Assembly: GCF_900187855.1 (NCBI RefSeq)
Contig: NZ_FYEG01000001.1
Coordinates: forward strand, 248,001-312,000
DNA length: 64,000 nucleotides
Direction: 5' to 3'
Source: Actinomyces minihominis
GTDB taxonomy: Bacteria; Actinomycetota; Actinomycetes; Actinomycetales; Actinomycetaceae
The notes beneath the pieces are model-generated. The model did no database searches and was not told the origin of the DNA. It was given only the letters and a program-made list of their open reading frames with translations. Both the position numbers and the translations under genes were made by a program. Shown here piece after piece: positions 36,107 to 43,788 of the stretch; the first letter of the stretch is position 1, and each line of letters opens with the position of its first letter.

Positions 36107-37957
36107 ATGTTTAGGGAACATTCGACGCCGCTACTGGTTGATATCGACGGGTACCGCAATGTCACTGAACTGCTGAAGCGGCGTGCAGAAGATGCCCCCC
36201 AGCATGTTGCGTTTGAAGTCCCAGAAAAATCCGGAGATCTTTCTGCGCCGTGGCAGCCCATTTCAACACAGGACTTTCTTGCCGAAGTCTCAGAGTTAGC
36301 AAAGGGATTCATTGCGGCGGGCGTGAAGGTAGGGGATGCCGTAGCAATCATGTCGGAAACTCGGTACGAATGGGCAGTAGTCGATTTGGCTGCCTGGTTC
36401 GCCGGAGCCGTCGTGGTGCCAATTTACGACACGGCTTCACCCGCCCAAGTTGCCGCAATAATTCGAGACGCAGACGTGCAAATCGCTGTGGGAGGAAGCC
36501 CTGACCAGATAGACGTTCTTCGCCAGGCGGTTCGCGAAACCGATATGGATGTGCTCGGCGTCTGGGCAATGAGTGCTGGTACTACGGGTCTGAACGACCC
36601 AACAATCAAGGACCTTGCGGCACGTGCAACTGAGGTGTCTGATGACGAACTCGAACAGCGTCGCTTGGCAGCAGGCCCCGACTCACCTGCAACCATCGTC
36701 TATACCTCCGGTACAACCGGAGACCCCAAAGGCGCGGTTCTGACCCATCGAAACTTCATCGGCCAGGTACTGAACATCGCTGCAGCGTACGGCGACGTGG
36801 TCCACCCCGGTGGAAACACGATTATCTTCCTGCCACTCGCGCACGTACTTGCCCGTGGGTTGCAGCTCATCTGCATCGCGAGCGGAATGCGCATCGCCCA
36901 CCTTGCAGACCCGACAAAGGTGGTGGCAACGCTCAAAGTCCTCACACCGACTTTCCTGGTCGTCGTGCCACGAGTTCTCCAAAAAGTGCAGGAAGCCGCA
37001 TCACAGAAAGCGGCAGATATGGGTCTGTCTGCTCTCTGGCGGGCTGCATGCTTGACTGCGATCGAGTGGGGAAAACAGCGCGAAGAGGTTGACTCTGGAA
37101 GTGCACAGTTGCCATCACTTGGGCTCCGTATCCGCCATTCTTTTTTTGATCGACTGTTCTTTCGTAAGCTTCGTGCAGTTCTGGGGGGCCGGGTCGATTA
37201 CATTCTTTCCGGCGGGGCCACCCTCGACGCAGATCTGTCATTGTTCTTCCGCGGAATCGGAGTACCAGTCATCGAAGGCTACGGGCTCACCGAAACGACG
37301 GCACCGCTGACGGGTAACTTGCCCGGATCTATTCGTTCAGGAACTGTTGGCGCACCGCTCCCCGGCCTTTCCGTGCGTATCAGTGACGACGGAGAAGTGC
37401 TTGCGAAGGGAATCGGCGTCTTCGAAGGGTACCGAGATCCTAAACATGACATTGGCGCATTTGTCGATGGCTACTTTCGCACAGGGGATCTTGGAGTACT
37501 TGATACTGATGGGAGGCTCACACTGAATGGCCGGCTCAAAGACGTGATCGTCACTGCGAATGGAAAGACTGTAGTTCCGACGGTTTGGGAGAATGCTGTC
37601 GCAGCACATCCACTGATCTCTGACGCAGTGATGATCGGTGAAGGAAGACCGTACTTATCAGCTATTCTGCTGCTCGACCCAGAAGTGATCACCGCGTGGG
37701 CGGGAACCGCAGGCGTCAAAAGCCAAATCTTTGACACCACGAGCTTCGACGAAATTAAAGACTCCCGTCTGCTGGAAGAACTACAGTGCGCCGTCGACAC
37801 TGCCAACGCACTTGTGGCACGGAGCGAACAAGTGCGTCGCTTCGCACCTGTTGCTGCCACGCCAGGCGACAACACACTCACCACACCGACAATGAAGATC
37901 AAACGCCGCATCGTTCTTGAACGTGGCGCTCACGTCGTGGACAACCTCTACCGATGA
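36107..37957 (+). CDS. fadD: Long-chain acyl-CoA synthetase (AMP-forming)
   Basis: This enzyme activates fatty acids to acyl-CoA through an acyl-adenylate. The P-loop is YTSGTTGDPKGAVLTH near residue 203, followed by GYGLTETTAP near residue 393 and TGDLGVLDTDGRL with GRLKDVIVTANGK near residues 465-490. The overall form resembles the FadD15 type of mycobacteria. The ATG at 36107 is chosen because AGGAG lies five or six bases upstream; an in-frame start 63 bases earlier has none. Length 616 residues. It overlaps the next gene by four bases (ATGA). Confidence 0.92.
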   Translation: MFREHSTPLLVDIDGYRNVTELLKRRAEDAPQHVAFEVPEKSGDLSAPWQPISTQDFLAEVSELAKGFIAAGVKVGDAVAIMSETRYEWAVVDLAAWFAGAVVVPIYDTASPAQVAAIIRDADVQIAVGGSPDQIDVLRQAVRETDMDVLGVWAMSAGTTGLNDPTIKDLAARATEVSDDELEQRRLAAGPDSPATIVYTSGTTGDPKGAVLTHRNFIGQVLNIAAAYGDVVHPGGNTIIFLPLAHVLARGLQLICIASGMRIAHLADPTKVVATLKVLTPTFLVVVPRVLQKVQEAASQKAADMGLSALWRAACLTAIEWGKQREEVDSGSAQLPSLGLRIRHSFFDRLFFRKLRAVLGGRVDYILSGGATLDADLSLFFRGIGVPVIEGYGLTETTAPLTGNLPGSIRSGTVGAPLPGLSVRISDDGEVLAKGIGVFEGYRDPKHDIGAFVDGYFRTGDLGVLDTDGRLTLNGRLKDVIVTANGKTVVPTVWENAVAAHPLISDAVMIGEGRPYLSAILLLDPEVITAWAGTAGVKSQIFDTTSFDEIKDSRLLEELQCAVDTANALVARSEQVRRFAPVAATPGDNTLTTPTMKIKRRIVLERGAHVVDNLYR

Positions 37958-38886
37958 CCACCGCGACTGAGAGGAAGAAAAGACCCAACATGTCACGTGC
38001 AAATCGATCCGCCCTCTTCACGATCATCGTCGTGCTCGCGATAGGTGCGCTCGTCGCACTTGCGGGTGCGCAAGATAGCGCAGAAATCGACGGAATCCCA
38101 CTCTTCACCCTTGCTGTTGCTGCCGCCTTCACCATTCAGATCATTGCTTACATCCCAGCAATGATTTTGAAGACTGAGAAGTTCTTTGATCTCACGGGGG
38201 CAGGAACATTCACTCTCATTACAATTGTGCTGCTTATTCTCTCTCCTTCGCCGGACACTCGCAGTTGGGTACTAGCGGCCATGGTAATTCTGTGGGCGGT
38301 ACGCCTGGGCCCGTTCCTGTTCTTGCGAATCCGTAAGGCCGGTGCCGACAACCGATTTGATGACATCAAAGGCAGTCCGCTCGTTTTCCTGCGGGTCTGG
38401 ATCCTGCAAGGCCTTTGGGTGAGTCTGACCGCATCAGCAGCATGGATTGCAATGAGCAGCAAAGCCGCGTTGCGAGAGCCGATCGGTTGGATTTCAGTTG
38501 CGGGAATCGCCCTTTGGGTGATTGGAATGACGTTCGAACTAACCGCTGACCTACAGAAGTCTGCATTCAAGGCAGACCCCAAAAATGCGGGTTCCTTCAT
38601 TCGCACAGGTCTCTGGTCGCGCTCTCGCCATCCGAACTATTTTGGCGAGATTATCCTCTGGGTTGGAGTGTTCCTGGTGGCAGCTCCTGTGCTTCACGGC
38701 TGGCAGTGGATTGCCCTACTATCGCCGATTTTTGTCACCTTGTTACTTACACGAGTCAGCGGAATCCCTATGCTCGAAGCAAGCGCAGACAAGCGTTGGG
38801 GCGGCAAGGACGATTACGAAGCATACAAAAAACACACCCCCGTGCTAGTTCCGCGTCTGACTGCTAGCCCACACGGCCAAATGTAG
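37954..38886 (+). CDS. DUF1295 (steroid 5-alpha-reductase-like) membrane protein
   Basis: This 310-residue integral membrane protein has about seven helices. The family hallmark is the C-terminal TGLWSRSRHPNYFGEI followed by a hydrophobic helix, and RLGPFLFLRIRKAGADNRF lies in the middle. DUF1295 proteins resemble NADPH-dependent steroid or enoyl reductases that act on lipid substrates in the membrane, but a substrate for this one is not known. The start overlaps the acyl-CoA synthetase stop as ATGA, so the two are translationally coupled and may act on the same lipid. Confidence 0.88.
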   Translation: MTTATERKKRPNMSRANRSALFTIIVVLAIGALVALAGAQDSAEIDGIPLFTLAVAAAFTIQIIAYIPAMILKTEKFFDLTGAGTFTLITIVLLILSPSPDTRSWVLAAMVILWAVRLGPFLFLRIRKAGADNRFDDIKGSPLVFLRVWILQGLWVSLTASAAWIAMSSKAALREPIGWISVAGIALWVIGMTFELTADLQKSAFKADPKNAGSFIRTGLWSRSRHPNYFGEIILWVGVFLVAAPVLHGWQWIALLSPIFVTLLLTRVSGIPMLEASADKRWGGKDDYEAYKKHTPVLVPRLTASPHGQM

Positions 38887-39149
38887 TCAATGGAGCGGCG
38901 GCACCCAGACCTGGCCTGGACCACCCGGGCTGTATTGGTGTACTGGTTCTTTATTCACTCTGGTCATGGGGTAGTTTGAGTCTGAATTTTGGGTAGTTGA
39001 AGAGGTCGCAGATTGCCCGGGTGAGACCCTTTTGCGTAAAACTCCCACCGCTTCAGGCGTGAACGCTGAAGCGGTCAAGCAAGAGCTACCAACCAAAAGC
39101 CCACCACAAGGTGAGCGATGACCCGCAACATCACCGCCAGATAGCAACG
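38887..39149. other. Non-coding right end of the island with a coding-like remnant
   Basis: No complete gene is seen. On the minus strand a frame ending at TAA 38951-38953 reads about 32 codons, including GLTRAICDLFNYPKFRL, which looks like the C-terminus of a protein, but I cannot assign a family. A long hairpin follows at 39047-39075. The rest has no recognisable feature. Confidence 0.4.
39047..39075. repeat. Long inverted repeat at the right end of the island
   Basis: ACCGCTTCAG and CTGAAGCGGT form a perfect 10-base stem around GCGTGAACG, and inner bases can pair further with one bulge. It has no T-run, so it may be a weak terminator for the DUF1295 gene or part of a lost mobile element. 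Confidence 0.55.
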
Positions 39150-39184
39150 AAAAAGGCGAGACAAAGAATAAACTATGTCTCGCC
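39150..39184 (-). terminator. Rho-independent terminator of tRNA-Arg
   Basis: On the minus strand GGCGAGACA pairs with TGTCTCGCC across a 13-base loop and is followed by TTTTTCG. It lies 12 bases after the tRNA 3' end. Confidence 0.85.
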
Positions 39185-39191
39185 ACATCTC

Positions 39192-39207
39192 AAAGCGCCC
39201 CGAACAG
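39192..39207. repeat. Right direct repeat overlapping the tRNA-Arg 3' end (att-like)
   Basis: AAAGCGCCCCGAACAG covers the last 11 bases of the tRNA body, its discriminator base and four flanking bases, and matches the copy at 33490-33505 at 15 of 16 positions. The tRNA is intact at this end, as expected where an element uses the 3' end of a tRNA gene and restores it. Confidence 0.6.
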
Positions 39208-39268
39208 GACTCGAACCTGCGACCTTCCGCTCCGGAGGCGGACGCTCTATCCACTGAGCTATCGGGGC
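39196..39268 (-). tRNA. tRNA-Arg, anticodon CCG
   Basis: The 73-base minus-strand sequence folds as a cloverleaf: acceptor GCCCCGA pairs with TCGGGGC, the D-arm has AGCTCAGTGGATAGAGCG-like bases, and the T-arm has GGTTCGAGTCC. The anticodon loop CTCCGGA gives CCG, which reads the arginine codon CGG. The CCA end is not encoded. It is followed by a strong terminator. Confidence 0.96.
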
Positions 39269-39359
39269 AACATCGGCTGGACCAACGCCGATCTACTCTA
39301 CCAGTTGATTGAAGGGGTCAAACCGTATGCCCCAAAAAATCACCGTCAAGTACCGGGTT

Positions 39360-40145
39360 TCACACTTCCTGATCGGGCCACTGACCGCGTTCAATCAGAA
39401 CCTCTTTAAGGAGGCTGGGCCTGTCAGTGACAATGCCATCGACACCCCAGTCGAGGAGACGTTCCATTTGGGAGCGCTCGTTGACTGTCCAAACGTGAAC
39501 GGCGAGGCCTGCGGTGTGCGCCGTTGCAATAAAACGTGGGGAAACTACCCTCACCCCACGGGTTTTCTCAGGAACCTGCACGGCTCGTGCCTGGTGGCGG
39601 GGACCCGGAATGTGCCAGCTCTCAGCATTCGAAACCGTCTCAGATGCCAGCAGAAGACGAACGACGGCGCTGACACCGAGAGATGTTGACAGCTCCGGGC
39701 TGCCCAACTCACGGATTTTTTCAAGGCGCTTCTCAGAAAACGAGGCCACCATCACCCGATCTGAGGCCTCGGCCTCGGAAAGGGCGAGCAAAAGGGGTTC
39801 AACAACCTCATCCGACTTGGCATCGATATTGAAGTACATCTCAGGGAACATGCTGAGGACGTCAACCAGTCGGTGCGGCGGCTCATCGGCTTCATTGCGG
39901 AACTCCTGAAGCTCCGCAAATGTGTAGTCGCCGTAGCGTCCACCCTGTCCGTAAGTCCTCTCCAGGGTCTCATCATGTGCGATGACGACCTCGCCATCCG
40001 CGGTGCACTGCACGTCGGTTTCGATGTAGCGAAAACCAAGGTCACGGAGCCTCTCAAAGGCAGCCACCGTGTTCTCAACGGCCTCTTCGCCACCACCGCG
40101 GTGGGCCAGAACCAGGGGGAATGGGGCCGCGACGACGGGAATCAC
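39360..40145 (-). CDS. ugpQ: Glycerophosphodiester phosphodiesterase
   Basis: This enzyme hydrolyses glycerophosphodiesters to glycerol-3-phosphate and an alcohol. The GDPD signatures are LAHRGG, ENTVAAFE, ETDVQ and AHDETLERT, all in the first 75 residues, with NIDAKSDE near residue 121. There is no signal peptide, so it is probably cytosolic (UgpQ type). The start is GTG 40145, which overlaps the stop of the peptidase gene by one base (TAGTG), with GAGGA six bases upstream. Length 261 residues. Confidence 0.93.
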   Translation of the reverse strand: MIPVVAAPFPLVLAHRGGGEEAVENTVAAFERLRDLGFRYIETDVQCTADGEVVIAHDETLERTYGQGGRYGDYTFAELQEFRNEADEPPHRLVDVLSMFPEMYFNIDAKSDEVVEPLLLALSEAEASDRVMVASFSEKRLEKIRELGSPELSTSLGVSAVVRLLLASETVSNAESWHIPGPRHQARAVQVPEKTRGVRVVSPRFIATAHTAGLAVHVWTVNERSQMERLLDWGVDGIVTDRPSLLKEVLIERGQWPDQEV

Positions 40146-41026
40146 TAGCAGTCCTCACCCAGGTAAACAGCACCGTACTGCTGCAGCCACTGCGATGGGG
40201 CAAGTGCGTTTCCACTGGCGTCACGGATCTCAAGGTGCAGGTGGGGGCCGGTCGAGAGACCGGAGGATCCAACGGCCCCAATCTGTTGACCCGCAGAGAC
40301 CTCTTGCCCAACGGAAACCACGACCCCACTTTCATACTGGTGCATATACCAGGAGTCATAGACTGAGCCGTCACTCATAGTGTGGCGAATGACCACGTGG
40401 TAGCCGCTGCCCGAATCCCACTCAGCCTTGGTGACAACACCGTCAGCCACCGAGTAGATGGGGGTGCCTGACGCCGCCGTGTAGTCGTCGCCCTCGTGCA
40501 GTTTGGAGTAGCCGTAGATGGGGTGGATGCGGTATCCGAAGTAGGAGGTGCCCGCGAAGGTCCCCTCGCGCAGCGGCATGTAGACCATCTGCTGCGCACT
40601 CATCTGCCTGGACCCATTGGCCGCTACATCGACCTCTGCAACACAGGGTCGAACCTCAAGGGGAACCCGGTAGCGGGCACGCGAAGCAGCTGCGGGATCA
40701 CGTCGGAGTTCAACGGAAGAGCCCTCTTCGACGTTTGACTTCACCGAAGCCCACGACTCTTCGACGCCGAATCGACCCGCCACTCGCTCACCATCAGTCG
40801 AGGATCCCTCAGTGGCGGAAACCGCGGGCGCGGCCAGGACGGCGGCCAACATGCCGGTAGTAGCTGCAACGCCACTCCAGGTTAGAGCTGCTCGGTTGCG
40901 CAGCGCCGGCCCAGCCTGAGGTTTGCGAGGGCGTGAGTAGCCTTCTAGCGAGAGCTCCCCACCAAGACGTTCATGTACTGAACTGCGCTTCGGTAAGGGG
41001 CAATCCACCGGGCTCCCACTCGACAT
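40145..41026 (-). CDS. M23-family metallopeptidase (peptidoglycan endopeptidase)
   Basis: This secreted zinc peptidase probably cuts peptidoglycan cross-bridges or stems. A basic N-terminus with a hydrophobic segment (about residues 50-70, ending in an AVSA site) indicates export. The M23 domain (about 155-290) carries HEGDDYTA for the first zinc ligands and GPHLHLEI for the HxH motif, so it looks catalytically complete. GGAG lies five bases before the ATG. It is coupled to the glycerophosphodiesterase gene. Confidence 0.92.
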   Translation of the reverse strand: MSSGSPVDCPLPKRSSVHERLGGELSLEGYSRPRKPQAGPALRNRAALTWSGVAATTGMLAAVLAAPAVSATEGSSTDGERVAGRFGVEESWASVKSNVEEGSSVELRRDPAAASRARYRVPLEVRPCVAEVDVAANGSRQMSAQQMVYMPLREGTFAGTSYFGYRIHPIYGYSKLHEGDDYTAASGTPIYSVADGVVTKAEWDSGSGYHVVIRHTMSDGSVYDSWYMHQYESGVVVSVGQEVSAGQQIGAVGSSGLSTGPHLHLEIRDASGNALAPSQWLQQYGAVYLGEDC

Positions 41027-41242
41027 CCGTTCTCCAAAATCTCTAGCTGACAGTTCGTTCGGAACATTTCCGAAAAACCAACGGTCCTGAGTCTACGACT
41101 TCACCACCGGGGGTTCAGTTGCGTCCATCACAATGGGTCTTGTTTTTCCTGGTAAATGCGTCACGGCATTGGCCGTTGGTAGACCAAGGTCACAATCGTA
41201 TCTCGGTTTGGGCGCCTTCCCTACCGAATGGCAGGTGCGGTT

Positions 41243-42301
41243 TCAGACCTGCCCCCGCTGGAGGGAGTCTCGCACCTGACCAACCAGTTCCTCCCACAGG
41301 TCCTCCATAAAGAGGGCTCCGACCATCTCACCGCTTTCCTCATCAACGACCCCCACCAGGTGGCTTGAGGTCGCCTGCATTTGACGCAGGGCGTCCTCGG
41401 CGCGCAACGAGGAAGAAAGGTACTGGGGGGCGCGGATTCGCCAGGGTTGAATGGGGGAGGTTCGCTCTTCCTCCGTATCTGCATAAAGCACGTCCTTGAG
41501 GTGGACATAGCCGACGACTCGCACCTCAGTCCCCTCACCTTCTGTAACGGGGAAGCGGGAGAAACCAGTCTTGGAAACCATGGCTTCCACGTCCTCCGGC
41601 GTAGCGGGTAGGGGAATGGTCGCCAGGTCCGCAAGCGGGACCATCAGGGTCCCGGTGAGCGTCTCAGCAAACTCAAGCGAGCCGGCCAGCATTCCCAAAT
41701 CGTCACGCAGCTTCCCTTCTTCACGGGACACTTCCACGATGTTCGCCACCTCTTCAACGGTGAAGGTGGCTGCGATCTCTGACTTGGGTTCAAAGCCGAA
41801 GTGGCGGATGAACCAGTTGGCGGTGTTATCCATCACCACCACGACCGGCCGCAGGAAACGTCCGATGGCAACCAGCGAGGGAGCCAGGATCAACAGGGTA
41901 CCGGTTGACTTGGCGATCGAGAGGTTCTTCGGCACCATCTCACCAAAGACCACGTGTAGGAAGAGGACCAGGATCAGCGCGACCACAAAGGCAATCGCGT
42001 GAGCCACATCCATTCCGACGCCGAAGTGCTGCAACGGTACGTAAATGAGGTGGGCTATCGCTGGCTCCGCGATGGCACCGAGCGAGGTGGACATAACGGT
42101 GATTCCCAGCTGGGAGATGGCTAGCATCAGTGAGACGTGCTGGAGGGCGTACATCGCCTGTTTGGCTCCGCGAACCCCCTGCTGCGCCAGGGGTTCGATC
42201 TGGGAGCGTCTCGACGAGGTGACTGCGAACTCCGCTGCGACAAAGTAGGCGTTCACCAGGAGGAAGAGGACGGTGAGGAGGATACCTAGACCGGTGTTCA
42301 T
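41243..42301 (-). CDS. CNNM/CBS-domain membrane protein (HlyC/CorC family), short form
   Basis: An N-terminal DUF21/CNNM membrane domain with four helices (about residues 1-190) includes NAYFVAAEFAVTSSRRSQ and is followed by a pair of CBS domains that end at the C-terminus. Such proteins are linked to magnesium or cobalt efflux and to membrane stress, but activity varies. At 352 residues it lacks the C-terminal CorC_HlyC domain seen in its neighbour. It overlaps the preceding gene by four bases (ATGA), so the pair may form a heteromer. Confidence 0.88.
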   Translation of the reverse strand: MNTGLGILLTVLFLLVNAYFVAAEFAVTSSRRSQIEPLAQQGVRGAKQAMYALQHVSLMLAISQLGITVMSTSLGAIAEPAIAHLIYVPLQHFGVGMDVAHAIAFVVALILVLFLHVVFGEMVPKNLSIAKSTGTLLILAPSLVAIGRFLRPVVVVMDNTANWFIRHFGFEPKSEIAATFTVEEVANIVEVSREEGKLRDDLGMLAGSLEFAETLTGTLMVPLADLATIPLPATPEDVEAMVSKTGFSRFPVTEGEGTEVRVVGYVHLKDVLYADTEEERTSPIQPWRIRAPQYLSSSLRAEDALRQMQATSSHLVGVVDEESGEMVGALFMEDLWEELVGQVRDSLQRGQV

Positions 42302-43644
42302 GCGGACACCTCACCCTCGATATCCGAATCTTTACCAACTGTACGAAAGACGTGCAGGCGCGTCACGCGGCGCCCCTGCATCGCCACCACCTCGAGGGTC
42401 ACGCCCCCGGCGGTGACCTCATCCCCAATCTCGGGTATCTCCCCAAGTTCATTCATGATGAAACCCGCCAGAGTTTCGTAGGGGCCGTCCTCGTCCACAA
42501 CGATCCCGGTCTTGGCCAGAAGCTCATCGGGACGCAGGGTTCCGGGAACCATGTAACCGCCCTGGGGGGAGGTCTTGATGCCGCGACGACGCCGGTCGTG
42601 TTCGTCACTGACTTCACCAACGACCTCTTCAACGACATCTTCGAGAGTGACAATGCCGCTGGAGGAACCGTACTCGTCAACCACGACCACCATCTGTACC
42701 CCGCCGCGTAGTTCAACCAGCAGGGGAACTAGGCCGACCGTTTCGGGGACCTGGAAGGCCGGAACTGAGATGGATCTGGATGACACCGGCACCTCCCCGC
42801 GACGTTCGTGGGGAATCGCGATGGCGCGGCGCAGCAGCGCCACAGCCACGTAGTCATCCCCGTCGTCACCGATGATGGGGAACCTGGAGTGACCGGTCTC
42901 GCGGGCCAGGTTTACGAGGTCTGCCGCAGAGGCGTTCGCGGGAATGGCCCTCACGCGGCCCCTGTCAGTCATGACATCAATAGCCGTGAGGGACTCCATT
43001 GAAACCGACCTGGTGAACAGCTCCGCGGTCTCTTCGTTCAGTGTCCCCTCCTCCGCAGAATGCTGGACCAGCGCGGCAAGTTCCGAGGCGGAGCGGGCAC
43101 TGGACAGCTCCTCGACAGGCTCCACTCCAAAAAGACGAAGAACCGCGTTGGCAGTCCCGTTCAGAACCTTGATGATGGGGGTGAAGATCCAGGTGAACCC
43201 AAGCTGAGCCGGCGCCGTGAGGCGCGCAGTCCTCATGGGTTCCGCAAGCGCCATGTTCTTCGGCACCAGCTCGCCGAACAGCATGGAAAAGGCGTTGACG
43301 AGGACGACCGAGAGAATCGCACCGATCGCCGCTGCGAGCGTCAGGGAGAGGCCGAGGTGTCCCAGACCGGAGCTGAACAGTCGGACGAGGGCGACCTGGG
43401 TGGTGTAACCGAGGAGAATCGTCGTCAGTGTGATACCGACCTGAGCTCCGGAGAGCTGTGTTGACAGGGACTTGAGCGCGCGCATCACCCTGGTGAGGCG
43501 CCGGTCTCCGCCGTCAAGCTTGCGTTCAACTGAGGCTGGGTCGAGAGCGACGAGTGAGAACTCTGCTGCCACAAAGATTGCGGTTCCGAGAGTGAGGAAA
43601 ATACCGAAGAGAACGAAGAGCGAGTCAACAACAAGCGGAGGCAT
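42298..43644 (-). CDS. CNNM/CBS-domain membrane protein (HlyC/CorC family), full form
   Basis: This 448-residue protein has the DUF21/CNNM membrane domain (about residues 1-195, with VAAEFSLVALDPASVER), two CBS domains (about 215-335, with VVDEYGSSSGIVTLEDV) and a C-terminal CorC_HlyC domain (about 355-435). The start is ATG 43644. A TATAGT box ends 10 bases before it, giving a very short leader. It leads a two-gene operon with the short form. Divalent cation transport is the family assignment; the substrate is not determined. Confidence 0.9.
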   Translation of the reverse strand: MPPLVVDSLFVLFGIFLTLGTAIFVAAEFSLVALDPASVERKLDGGDRRLTRVMRALKSLSTQLSGAQVGITLTTILLGYTTQVALVRLFSSGLGHLGLSLTLAAAIGAILSVVLVNAFSMLFGELVPKNMALAEPMRTARLTAPAQLGFTWIFTPIIKVLNGTANAVLRLFGVEPVEELSSARSASELAALVQHSAEEGTLNEETAELFTRSVSMESLTAIDVMTDRGRVRAIPANASAADLVNLARETGHSRFPIIGDDGDDYVAVALLRRAIAIPHERRGEVPVSSRSISVPAFQVPETVGLVPLLVELRGGVQMVVVVDEYGSSSGIVTLEDVVEEVVGEVSDEHDRRRRGIKTSPQGGYMVPGTLRPDELLAKTGIVVDEDGPYETLAGFIMNELGEIPEIGDEVTAGGVTLEVVAMQGRRVTRLHVFRTVGKDSDIEGEVSA

Positions 43645-43788
43645 AGTAGGCAACACTATATAGGGGTCTGCCCCACCAAAATATGCGCTGTTTTCAACAC
43701 GGGCGAGTTGCGGACGAGTCGAGACTTAAGTCCGGGACCTCTCTACACTTGGATGTTGAGTGCACCACCTCAAGTCAAAGGAGCTTTT

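Noticed and set aside
38887-39186. A 99-codon minus-strand frame next to the tRNA
   Set aside because: It crosses the tRNA terminator and a hairpin and reads as low-complexity Ser/Pro/Gly. The shorter frame in another phase looks more protein-like.
41222-41250. A terminator hairpin over the stop of the short CNNM/CBS gene
   Set aside because: GGCAGGT/ACCTGCC can pair, but the stem is only seven bases, overlaps the stop codon and has no T-run.
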